NCBI GenBank assembly: GCA_030040515.1
Contig: JASHTO010000509.1
Span: 1-6,223 of the forward strand
Direction of reading: 5' to 3'
Length of the DNA: 6,223 nucleotides
Origin: Terriglobia bacterium
Lineage (GTDB): Bacteria > Acidobacteriota > Terriglobia > UBA7540
Shown here: piece by piece, positions 1 to 5,976 of the stretch
How positions within the stretch are numbered: position 1 is the stretch's first letter
Layout of the letters: each line of letters opens with the position of its first letter
The notes under the pieces: model-generated
The model's database searches: none
Seen by the model: the letters and a program-made list of their open reading frames with translations, nothing else
What the model was told of the DNA's origin: nothing
Position numbers and translations under genes: made by a program

Positions 1-58
1 CCCCAGCCGCGTAGCCGTCGCGGGTGGGGTCCGATTTCTGGACTCCGGTGGAGCCCAT
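1..58 (-). CDS. Start of a gene running off the left edge (unknown product)
   Basis: An ATG at 58-56 on the minus strand opens a frame that stays open for the 19 codons to the window edge; the visible N-terminus reads MGSTGVQKSDPTRDGYAAG. It is preceded by AGGAG (minus strand, 67-63) four bases before the ATG, a slightly short but workable spacing. It lies 49 bases downstream of the stop of the membrane glycosyltransferase gene, on the same strand, as expected for the next gene of the cluster. Too little is visible to name a family. The call rests on the start codon, the ribosome binding site, the open frame and the position only. A fortuitous short open frame cannot be excluded. Confidence 0.45.
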   Translation of the reverse strand, partial: MGSTGVQKSDPTRDGYAAG

Positions 59-62
59 CGGA

Positions 63-67
63 CTCCT
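63..67 (-). promoter_or_regulatory. Shine-Dalgarno AGGAG for the left-edge gene
   Basis: AGGAG on the minus strand sits four bases before the ATG at 58. It is the main evidence that a further gene of the cluster begins here. It is embedded in a small imperfect palindrome (CCTGA, two bases, TCAGG) whose stem is probably too short to matter. Confidence 0.4.
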
Positions 68-107
68 GAAGTCAGGGACACCCGCGCTATAAAATTGAAC
101 TGCGGCG

Positions 108-1910
108 CTACTGGGCGGTGAGATTATTGCGACGATCCTGGAGCGCGGCAGCCTGCATGGTGCAACGCTCCACGCGTAGCTCACTGTGCTGGGGAGCTCT
201 TCCGGGTGTGCGGTAAGTTTCAACGACGGCGTCGTCGTTCTTATAAACCACTTCTGCGCATGCGAGCGCGTGTTGGGGCGAAGGAGAGCCCTCACCCACA
301 ACAAATCGATAAAGCGGGCGGCGCCCACGCAGGTCTTCGAGCGTGAAAATGACGGGCCGGGGCGCGTAATACGAAGGGAGGCGCGTGGTGACGATGTAAA
401 GCACTGCGTCGGCCGGCAAAATGCGGTTGAGGACTCGGAAGTCGTCAGCGAAGGCAACGTATTGCTCCAGAAACGAAGCGCGGGTTTCAATTCCCGTGTC
501 CACCCTGAGGAATGGGCGCGCGTAATAGAGCTGCACCGCTACCCAGGGAAGGCAAAACGCGGCAAATACCACCCATCCATTTCGGGCCAGCCACGCGCCG
601 GGTGAAGATGGCCAGAATTCCCACGCGGCGAGCACCAGAACCACATATTCGAGCCCTCCGAGAAAGCGGAACTCGTGCGGCAGAAGCCATTCAATCAAAA
701 GGATCTGTCCACACACCAGCCCGGCGACAACGATGAAGAGGCCCCTGCGCCGCGCGGCCGCAATCGCCACGATGGCGAAGGCGGCCACAACTCCCGCGGA
801 GAAGGACGGTGCCAGCCAGCTCAAATGGGTCCACAGGCCGCTGGGCCCAACGCTTCTGGCGAAATCCAATTTGGCCAGAGTCTCCGGCCCAAAGTAGTGC
901 GAATGAAAGAGCGCGGCCGTCGCCAGGCCAAAGGGCGACCCGCACTGCGCCGTCGTCCACACGAGAATCGGACCGTAGAAGACGCCCCAAACCACAGAAG
1001 CGATTCCCAACGTTCTCCAGGAGCCAAGAGAGCGCCTGGTGCGATGTATGCCTACGATCGTGACCGCAGCATCCACGGGCAGATTCGAAATCTTGGTGGA
1101 AGCCGCGACGTATGCGGCAAGACAGATGAGCACGAGCTTCGTCGGGGGCTTCCATTCACCTGCATGAAAATCCGGCAGCAAGGCAAGCAGGCAGGCAAAG
1201 ACCGTGGCAAGATCGCCCAAGGCCTGTGGCCCGCTCGCGACGTGCCAAACCGCGGGGTACAGTCCAACCGCGGAAATTGCCCCCGTCATCCATCCTGCCG
1301 TGGGGTTTCCGGTCAAATCGCCGGTCACTCCCGCCACCAGCAGCACCAGCGCGATGCCCAATCCCCAGCTCACCACGTTGCCGGCCTCCGGGAACCCCGC
1401 GGCATGCTCGAGGGTGAGGCCCAACTGAAAGGCGGTTTGCGGGAAGATCGCCGCTTCAAACGGCTGACGGTAGAGATGGAGTCCGCCATCCTGCAAAACG
1501 CGCAGCGGAATCAGCATGTGGTAGTGGAGTTCGTCAATCTTTGTGGAGGGCGCGATGGCGATGAGAAGATTGATGGCGGCGACCGCAACGATCAACGCAG
1601 CGAACCAGCGGCCCGCGCGAGTCGCAAGGTCGCGCGCCAGCACGACCCGCAAAGTTCGCCATGAAGCCAGCAGGAGGCTGATCCCGATTATCAATGCGGC
1701 GAGCCCCAAGAACTCAATCGCCCCGGCGCCGCCGCCGAGAAAAAGGACGAGCGTCACCGCCCAATCGATGACGGCAACTCCGCCCAGCAGCGCAGTGGCG
1801 AGCCGATAACGCCCGGGAATCGGCCCCAGCAGGCGCAGGAATCCGCAGCCGATACCCGCGGCTACGATGAGGCCGAGCAATCCGCCTGCCAATGTTCGTG
1901 CAGAATTCAT
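108..1910 (-). CDS. Polytopic membrane glycosyltransferase, GT-C-like (PMT/ArnT-type)
   Basis: A 600-residue protein with about twelve hydrophobic segments between residues 5 and 462, followed by a soluble, probably periplasmic tail (about 465-600). After the early membrane helices comes the loop motif KIDELHYHMLIP (124-135), whose acidic pair D126-E127 occupies the position of the catalytic or metal-binding acidic residues in the first outer loop of GT-C enzymes. Other matching landmarks are GDLATVF (232-238), STKISN (271-276) and HEFRFLGG (412-419). GT-C enzymes use polyprenyl-phosphate sugars and act on the outer face of the inner membrane, so this protein probably adds a sugar to a lipid-linked or exported glycan; donor and acceptor are unknown. 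The ATG at 1910 is the first possible start because an in-frame TAG lies four codons upstream. GGAGGT (1928-1923) lies 12 bases before it, rather far. It follows the GT2 gene after a 126-base gap. Family-level call is good; specificity is not predictable. Confidence 0.72.
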   Translation of the reverse strand: MNSARTLAGGLLGLIVAAGIGCGFLRLLGPIPGRYRLATALLGGVAVIDWAVTLVLFLGGGAGAIEFLGLAALIIGISLLLASWRTLRVVLARDLATRAGRWFAALIVAVAAINLLIAIAPSTKIDELHYHMLIPLRVLQDGGLHLYRQPFEAAIFPQTAFQLGLTLEHAAGFPEAGNVVSWGLGIALVLLVAGVTGDLTGNPTAGWMTGAISAVGLYPAVWHVASGPQALGDLATVFACLLALLPDFHAGEWKPPTKLVLICLAAYVAASTKISNLPVDAAVTIVGIHRTRRSLGSWRTLGIASVVWGVFYGPILVWTTAQCGSPFGLATAALFHSHYFGPETLAKLDFARSVGPSGLWTHLSWLAPSFSAGVVAAFAIVAIAAARRRGLFIVVAGLVCGQILLIEWLLPHEFRFLGGLEYVVLVLAAWEFWPSSPGAWLARNGWVVFAAFCLPWVAVQLYYARPFLRVDTGIETRASFLEQYVAFADDFRVLNRILPADAVLYIVTTRLPSYYAPRPVIFTLEDLRGRRPLYRFVVGEGSPSPQHALACAEVVYKNDDAVVETYRTPGRAPQHSELRVERCTMQAAALQDRRNNLTAQ

Positions 1911-1965
1911 TGGGTCGAGCTAACCTCCAGCTTGGTAGCATTTCAGGCTGGGATGGAATCTGTAG

Positions 1966-1985
1966 CGGCGGTCTATCGACCGCCG
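1966..1985 (-). repeat. Perfect hairpin between the GT2 and GT-C genes
   Basis: A perfect 8-base inverted repeat (CGGCGGTC and GACCGCCG) encloses a four-base loop, GATA on the minus strand. It is followed by CTACAG rather than a T-run, so it is not a standard intrinsic terminator by itself. It lies about 55 bases before the GT-C start, just downstream of a second hairpin. It could be an RNA stability element, an attenuator part, or a protein-binding palindrome. Confidence 0.45.
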
Positions 1986-1986
1986 T

Positions 1987-2009
1987 AAAAGGGCATGCCA
2001 TGCATGTCC
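1987..2009 (-). terminator. Weak candidate intrinsic terminator after the GT2 gene
   Basis: Read on the minus strand, GGACATGC (2009-2002), a three-base ATG loop and GCATGCCC (1998-1991) form an 8-pair stem with one A-C mismatch. It is followed directly by TTTT (1990-1987). It sits 27 bases after the stop codon of the GT2 gene, where a terminator or partial terminator would lie. The T-run is short and the loop tight, so read-through into the GT-C gene is likely. Confidence 0.3.
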
Positions 2010-2036
2010 GTACGACTCGACGCTCATAGAGCACCG

Positions 2037-3014
2037 TTACAACGAACCGCGGCGCGATTTGATGGGCAGCAGGAGCAGTGCTTTAACGACGCGCAGCGAG
2101 ACCCGGCACCGCAATCCCTCGCGCACCTGGCAAAGTGCCAGCGCAAATTCCCCTCCGTTCCATAGCTCCCGGGCTTCATCAAGAGCGCGCAGGGCAATCC
2201 GCTCGCGGGCCTTGCGGGACATCCCCTCCGCCCGCTCGGCGGGAAGCAGGGACCGGATCGCGTCGAGGCAGCGCAGGCCGTCCGCCACATTTTCCACCGA
2301 CCTCACCACGGAGGTGGTTTGGGATTGGGCATGAACCCGCCAGGCCGCGAGGATTTGTGGCTCGTACCAAATAGGAAAGTGGGCTGCAATCCTCGCCCAC
2401 ATTTCCCAATCAGCTGTGGAGGAGAGTTCCCTGCGAAACCCCCCCAGCTTTTCGTACACACTGCGCCGGACCACGATGGAGGGCGTGGTGACTCTTTGCG
2501 AAACGCCGATTTCGTTCAAAAAGTCCGGCAGTATTCCCGGCGCGGACCTCTCTAAGTCAGATGTCCAGACTCGTTCCCCCTTTTCATCAACGATAGTCCA
2601 TCGGCAAAAGGCGGCGCCGACGTCCCCCCGAGCTTCGAGTGCAGGCTTGAGAGTCGAATAGAATCCGGGATACACAAGGTCATCGCTGTGCAGAATGTGT
2701 ACCCAATCACCCGCCGCGCGTTCGACGCAGGCATTCCAACTGCCCACCAATCCCAGGTTCCGCGATTGTCGAAAGAAGCTCACGCGGCCACCTCCCACCT
2801 GCTGGACCAGCTCTTCCGGGTCGTCCAGGGTTGACGCGTCGTCGATCACCTCAATCTGCATCTCCTGAGGCCCGGGGTCCTGAGCCAGCACGCCCGCGAG
2901 AGCACTTTCCAGATAAGTTGTCCGATTATAGGTGGGAATCATCACAGACCAGATGGGCTTCGAGGCAGCCGAATGCCGCGCGGCAATCTCTGGAGGTGCG
3001 GGATAAGTGGGCAT
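2037..3014 (-). CDS. Family 2 glycosyltransferase (GT-A fold)
   Basis: A soluble glycosyltransferase that would transfer a nucleotide-activated sugar to a growing glycan on the cytoplasmic side of the membrane. From the ATG at 3014 (325 residues) it shows the GT2 layout: the opening strand WSVMIPTYNR (22-31), VIDDAS (56-61) for nucleotide binding, NLGLVGSWN (86-94), the metal-binding DXD-equivalent HSDD (109-112), and TADWEMW (200-206), the region of the catalytic-base acidic residue. The C-terminal third is helical and ends in basic residues, with no clear membrane span. An in-frame TTG at 3038, three bases after the stop of the upstream cupin gene, would add eight residues; neither start has a recognisable ribosome binding site, so translation is probably coupled to the cupin gene. 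Position directly after the amino-sugar genes suggests, but does not prove, that it transfers that sugar. The family is secure; donor and acceptor are unknown. Confidence 0.88.
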   Translation of the reverse strand: MPTYPAPPEIAARHSAASKPIWSVMIPTYNRTTYLESALAGVLAQDPGPQEMQIEVIDDASTLDDPEELVQQVGGGRVSFFRQSRNLGLVGSWNACVERAAGDWVHILHSDDLVYPGFYSTLKPALEARGDVGAAFCRWTIVDEKGERVWTSDLERSAPGILPDFLNEIGVSQRVTTPSIVVRRSVYEKLGGFRRELSSTADWEMWARIAAHFPIWYEPQILAAWRVHAQSQTTSVVRSVENVADGLRCLDAIRSLLPAERAEGMSRKARERIALRALDEARELWNGGEFALALCQVREGLRCRVSLRVVKALLLLPIKSRRGSL

Positions 3015-3041
3015 GAATTCGGTGACGATTTGAAGCAAGAT

Positions 3042-3473
3042 TCAGCGCGCCGGAGATTCGCCCTGAGTCCGCCGGCGGATGAATTCCGCGTAATCGCGCA
3101 GATAATCCTCTTCCCGAAAAGGCTGTGACGCCAGCACCAGGCAAATTGCTCCGGAGGAGAAGTTTTTCAGTTCACGCCAAACGAGGCGGGGAAGATAGAA
3201 GCCCTGGTAGCTGCGATTCAACATGAAGGTCATCTTGCGCGAGCCATCATCCACCTCGACCTCAAAGGAACCCAGCGCGGCAACGATCACCTGCTCCAGC
3301 TCTTTGTGCGCGTGACCTCCGCGCGACTCTCCACCGGGTATATCGTAGAGGAAGTAGACGCGCGCGATTTCAAACGGCACGTCCTTGCCGCCCTCAACCG
3401 GAGTAATGCTGCCGAAGCGGGGCTGGGCAATGCGCGGTAAATCGAGCAGTCGGCAGTCGGCGAGAGTGATCAT
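3042..3473 (-). CDS. FdtA/QdtA-like cupin, putative dTDP-4-keto-6-deoxyhexose 3,4-ketoisomerase (HxH copy)
   Basis: A 143-residue single-domain RmlC-like cupin, the usual length of FdtA/QdtA enzymes, which move the keto group of dTDP-4-keto-6-deoxyglucose from C4 to C3 before amination. Recognisable blocks are RVYFLYDIPGG (38-48), RGGHAHKELEQ (51-61), VDDG (74-77), NRSYQGFYLP (86-95), VWRELKNFSSG (98-108) and LVLASQPF through DYLRDYAEFI (112-132). The two histidines of the HAH motif, H54 and H56, match the histidine pair considered catalytic in FdtA. The ATG at 3473 overlaps the TGA of the preceding cupin gene (ATGA), and GGAGG (3483-3479) lies five bases before it, inside the end of that gene, so the two are translationally coupled. 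It is the second of two homologues that are roughly half identical by eye over their cores. Of the pair this one has the more canonical active-site motif. Sugar configuration (Fuc3N versus Qui3N) cannot be predicted. Confidence 0.85.
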   Translation of the reverse strand: MITLADCRLLDLPRIAQPRFGSITPVEGGKDVPFEIARVYFLYDIPGGESRGGHAHKELEQVIVAALGSFEVEVDDGSRKMTFMLNRSYQGFYLPRLVWRELKNFSSGAICLVLASQPFREEDYLRDYAEFIRRRTQGESPAR

Positions 3474-3955
3474 CGCCCCCTCCGGTTTCGCACAAATTCC
3501 GGGTAATCACGCACGTAATCCCCCTCCGAATACGCCTGGGAGGCCAGTATGAGCGCCACGGAGTTGCTGGAAAAGTTTTCAAGAGTGCGCCAAACGCCGG
3601 GCGCAATGTAAATTCCCACGTAAGAGCGATTCAGGTGAAACACTTGTTCGTGGCGGCCGTCGTCGATCGCCACATCAAAGCTGCCGGAGGCCGCAATGAT
3701 GAATTCCTCCAGGGTGCGGTAGGCGTGCCCGTCGCGTGCGGCCCCTCCGGGAACGTCGTACACCCAGTAGACCCGCCGAATCAGAAAGGGGATGTGGACG
3801 TTGCCCTCAATAAAGGAAAGATTTCCCCGGGCATCTTCAATTCTCGGCAACTGCACGATCCGGCAGCCCGCCACGATGGAAAGCCCCCCATCAGTGGCCG
3901 GCGCACTTCCCGCGCCGATCCTGGATGGTGACCTCTCTGGCCCGAACGTCGCCAA
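3470..3955 (-). CDS. FdtA/QdtA-like cupin, putative sugar 3,4-ketoisomerase (HxY copy)
   Basis: An RmlC-like cupin of the WxcM/FdtA type, first of the tandem pair. Numbered from TTG at 3955 (161 residues), it has RIEDARGNLSFIEG (38-51), RRVYWVYDVPGG (60-71), RDGHAYRTLEEF (74-85), IDDG (97-100), NRSYVGIYIAPGVWRTLENF (109-128) and GDYVRDYPEFV (145-155). It keeps H77 of the paired-histidine motif but has Y79 where the neighbouring copy has histidine. It may still be a ketoisomerase with altered chemistry or specificity, or a partner subunit; FdtA-type cupins are dimers. TTG at 3955 is preferred because GGGAGAGGGG (3970-3961) lies five bases before it. A GTG at 3874 would give about 134 residues, closer to the family norm, and removes a Ser/Pro/Gly-rich extension. 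It follows the DegT-type gene by 17 bases and overlaps the next cupin by four. Confidence 0.83.
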   Translation of the reverse strand: MATFGPERSPSRIGAGSAPATDGGLSIVAGCRIVQLPRIEDARGNLSFIEGNVHIPFLIRRVYWVYDVPGGAARDGHAYRTLEEFIIAASGSFDVAIDDGRHEQVFHLNRSYVGIYIAPGVWRTLENFSSNSVALILASQAYSEGDYVRDYPEFVRNRRGR

Positions 3956-3960
3956 ATTAA

Positions 3961-3970
3961 CCCCTCTCCC
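3961..3970 (-). promoter_or_regulatory. Shine-Dalgarno supporting a TTG start for the first cupin gene
   Basis: The minus-strand purine run GGGAGAGGGG lies entirely within the 17-base gap between the TAG of the DegT-type gene and the TTG at 3955, five bases before that TTG. Its position argues for the longer 161-residue product over an internal GTG start at 3874. Confidence 0.45.
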
Positions 3971-3972
3971 GT

Positions 3973-4848
3973 CTATGCCTTGGACCGGACGGCTTCTTCG
4001 TGAACCGCAACAATGTAATCCATCGCGGCCGGCGTGAGGTTCTGATGGCAGGGAACAAAGACTGCATGCCGGGGGTAGAACACGCTGGCTTCTACGCCGT
4101 GTTTTTGATAGGCACGCTTGATGTTCTCGGGAATGACCCCGGGCGCGGGTTGATACATGAACACTCCGGGAACCGTTCCCGCCTCAAGTGGCAATGCGGG
4201 CGGGCAGCCGATTTCACCGAACCTCCACTCCAGGTAATGCCACGACTTCAATCGCGCCTCGCATATTGCGCCGAGACGCGGCAGCTCAGAGCCCACCACG
4301 TTTAGGATTGTTTCCCGGTGCTCAGAAAGCATTCCGGACCTCCGCTCGATTCCGCACACTACACCGCCGTAATTGATGGGGAAAAACTTCGGCAGACTGA
4401 AGATGGCATATTTCCCATCCCGCCCAACTTGCGCCCCGCCGCGGGAGGAGGCAAAGGCATAGGCGCAATCTTCCAGAACGGGAATACCCGACTTCAATAC
4501 TTCATCCATTCTTGGATAAGGGATGCCGAAGTCATGAATGACTACGATGAGGCGGGTCGAAGACTCGAGCTTCAGGGACCAGCGGCAAACACCCTGAATC
4601 GTGCGGGTGACGCAGCCTGAGACATAGGAGTTTCCGGTTGAAGTCAGAATGGTGACCGTATCATCTCTGCCCAGTCCGGCATCAGCGAGCGCCAGCGCCA
4701 GCGCCTCTCGCCCGCTGGAGGTGAGGGCGAACGGCCGCCCCAGGTGGTCCTGGAGCATCGCCTCTGTGGCTTCCTCCTCCACCTCACGGTCTGCGCGGCC
4801 AAGGTGATTGTATTGGAACGGACTGATGGGGATTTGCGCCGGAATCAT
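3973..4848 (-). CDS. Short DegT/DnrJ/EryC1/StrS-family PLP enzyme, putative sugar 3-aminotransferase
   Basis: From the ATG at 4848 (291 residues) it shows the fold-type-I PLP landmarks of sugar aminotransferases in order. TSSGREALALAL (43-54) forms the phosphate-binding start, HDFGIPYP (105-112) matches the usual H-x-y-G block, and VLEDCAYAF (124-132) has D127 to pair with the pyridine nitrogen. SLPKFFPINYGGV (151-163) has K154 as likely Schiff-base lysine. The end, VPCHQNLT (265-272), resembles the family's C-terminal active-site segment. Canonical members have about 360-400 residues; here the stretch between the Gly after the second strand and HDFG is roughly 16 residues shorter and lacks the VDVDxxT block, and the part after the lysine is also short. 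It probably aminates the 3-keto sugar made by the adjacent cupins, using glutamate. An in-frame TTG at 4917, 20 bases after the upstream stop, would add 23 residues; homology favours ATG. A non-transaminating PLP role is possible. Confidence 0.72.
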   Translation of the reverse strand: MIPAQIPISPFQYNHLGRADREVEEEATEAMLQDHLGRPFALTSSGREALALALADAGLGRDDTVTILTSTGNSYVSGCVTRTIQGVCRWSLKLESSTRLIVVIHDFGIPYPRMDEVLKSGIPVLEDCAYAFASSRGGAQVGRDGKYAIFSLPKFFPINYGGVVCGIERRSGMLSEHRETILNVVGSELPRLGAICEARLKSWHYLEWRFGEIGCPPALPLEAGTVPGVFMYQPAPGVIPENIKRAYQKHGVEASVFYPRHAVFVPCHQNLTPAAMDYIVAVHEEAVRSKA

Positions 4849-4937
4849 TGCCTCGGCGTCAGGAGGCAGGGCTAGCCGGGTCCGTGTTGGAGGTGCGCCC
4901 GTCAAGTTAGTTTGCAAAACCCGCTTCCATGCAGCAA

Positions 4938-5894
4938 TTAATCCCCCAGGGCCAATTCGTAGAAATCATACACCGTCGCGCGCGCGCCGCAACCTTCCTT
5001 GTTTCGAATAAGCTGGGAATTCAAAGTGCGCCCTTCGTCCACGGTGGAAATGCCAAAATCGAAATAAGGCTTGTCGCGGTACACGTCGTTTAGAAGGAAT
5101 TCCATGAGGAAGTCAAGGGCGCCAAGACCCATGCCCTTTTCCGTGGCGTGTCGATACTGCCCGTGAGCAACATTCCGACTCTCGTAGATAATGACGCCGC
5201 CCAGCATCTCGTCGTGAAGGCTCACGGCGAAGAGCTTGATGTTCTCAGGGAATCGGCCAGCCAGCAGCTCCATCTCCGCAGGCGTGTGCACGGGCCGCAC
5301 GCCGTGGCGTTCCATGAGCCTGGCTTCCGCGATCGCCATAAACCGGCCGAACTCCTGCGATCGCGCCACCTTCACGCCATGGGCACGCGCCCGATCCAGC
5401 GCCCGCCGGCGGTTTCTCGCCAGCGGAAGCCTCTGCCCCGCAGCGAACGTTGAGGACAAATCCCTTCGGAGGAGGCGGGCGTTATTCACAAACAGCGCAT
5501 AGAGGTCTTCTTCCGCGGGAAGAAGATGGTAGATGTGAGGGACGGCTTTGTAGACCAGTATCCTCACGCCGCGCCCCCGCAGGTCGTCGACCAGCGCTCG
5601 GAATAATTCCAACATCAGGGGCGTTGTCATTCGCCTGTCGCTGATGATTCCTCCGAAGGTAAGTCCGCCATGGGAAGCCAGCACCTTCCCATTCAGATTC
5701 GCAGGCATCAGCGCAACCAGCCGGTCGTCTTTGAAAAACATCAGGGAGTGGTCCTGGAAGCGGTCGGAGTGATATTCAAGATAATCCCGGAAGAACAGGA
5801 ATACACCATTTTTGGACTGCCGGACGAACTCATCCCATTGAGCCTTGTACTTTGGCGCATAGAGATCAACCCGGACTGGGCTTTCACTCCTCAT
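4938..5894 (-). CDS. GNAT/FemAB-like acyltransferase, putative amino-sugar N-acyltransferase
   Basis: A 318-residue soluble protein of the GNAT-superfamily, FemAB-like type often found in polysaccharide loci. From ATG 5894 the N-terminal part has WDEFVRQSKNGVFLFFRDY (20-38), HGGLTFGG (75-82) and VYKAVPHIYH (114-123) followed by PAEEDLYALF (126-135). The C-terminal part has the GNAT-like strand GGVIIYES (232-239), the turn and helix HATEKGMGLGALDFLMEFLL (249-268), FDFGIST (278-284) and a final strand ending VYDFYEL. It would transfer an acyl or aminoacyl group from a CoA or tRNA donor; next to a sugar aminotransferase the best guess is N-acylation of the new amino sugar. The start is chosen because the family core begins about 10 residues later. 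A TTG at 5927 in the same frame is a weaker option. No ribosome binding site precedes the ATG itself; a strong one lies farther upstream before a mini-ORF ending on this ATG. The next gene follows the stop at 4938. Exact substrate is unknown. Confidence 0.75.
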   Translation of the reverse strand: MRSESPVRVDLYAPKYKAQWDEFVRQSKNGVFLFFRDYLEYHSDRFQDHSLMFFKDDRLVALMPANLNGKVLASHGGLTFGGIISDRRMTTPLMLELFRALVDDLRGRGVRILVYKAVPHIYHLLPAEEDLYALFVNNARLLRRDLSSTFAAGQRLPLARNRRRALDRARAHGVKVARSQEFGRFMAIAEARLMERHGVRPVHTPAEMELLAGRFPENIKLFAVSLHDEMLGGVIIYESRNVAHGQYRHATEKGMGLGALDFLMEFLLNDVYRDKPYFDFGISTVDEGRTLNSQLIRNKEGCGARATVYDFYELALGD

Positions 5895-5963
5895 GATCGA
5901 GGTAATTGGCCGCGCCCGCGGATGCAACCCTGGGACCAGCGCGAGGGAAACACTCCTGCCTCC
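5891..5963 (-). promoter_or_regulatory. Strong Shine-Dalgarno and 20-codon mini-ORF overlapping the acyltransferase start
   Basis: In the gap after the right-edge gene, GGAGG (5963-5959) lies five bases before a GTG at 5953. The GTG frame encodes 20 residues and stops with TGA at 5893-5891, which overlaps the ATG of the acyltransferase as ATGA. The acyltransferase ATG has no ribosome binding site of its own, so ribosomes loading at GGAGG could translate the mini-ORF and re-initiate on it. The peptide has no recognised motif. The alternative is that GGAGG is a relic or that a longer acyltransferase start is used. Confidence 0.25.
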
Positions 5964-5976
5964 GGAAAAAGATCAT

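Noticed and set aside
40..66. Direct repeat GGACTCC at 40-46 and 60-66
   Set aside because: Only seven bases, two copies, partly inside a putative coding start; likely chance in GC-rich sequence.
186..605. Plus-strand open frame (139 codons) opposite the tail of the membrane glycosyltransferase
   Set aside because: No recognisable motif or convincing ribosome site, and it is fully contained within a supported gene on the other strand.
691..1155. Minus-strand open frame in another phase within the membrane glycosyltransferase gene
   Set aside because: It overlaps a longer frame with continuous membrane-protein character. Its product has Arg/His/Cys-rich composition without family features, and nothing suggests a frameshift.
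675..1664. Long plus-strand open frame (329 codons) opposite the membrane glycosyltransferase gene
   Set aside because: Its translation is rich in Arg, Gly, Pro and Gln with no domain motif. It lies wholly antisense to a gene with clear hydrophobic segments and GT-C landmarks, so it is a shadow typical of GC-rich DNA.
1966..1985. The perfect hairpin as a plus-strand intrinsic terminator
   Set aside because: On the plus strand it is followed by TAAAAGG, not a T-run, and no plus-strand gene precedes it.
3470..3955. Idea that the HAY cupin is a decaying duplicate or pseudogene
   Set aside because: The frame is intact, all other core motifs are kept, and it overlaps its partner at ATGA. The two copies differ too much to be a recent duplication or an assembly artefact.
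5895..5976. Possible frameshifted N-terminal extension of the acyltransferase
   Set aside because: Other phases are open here for about 20-30 codons, but the recognisable family core starts after the ATG at 5894, so no missing N-terminal domain needs explaining.
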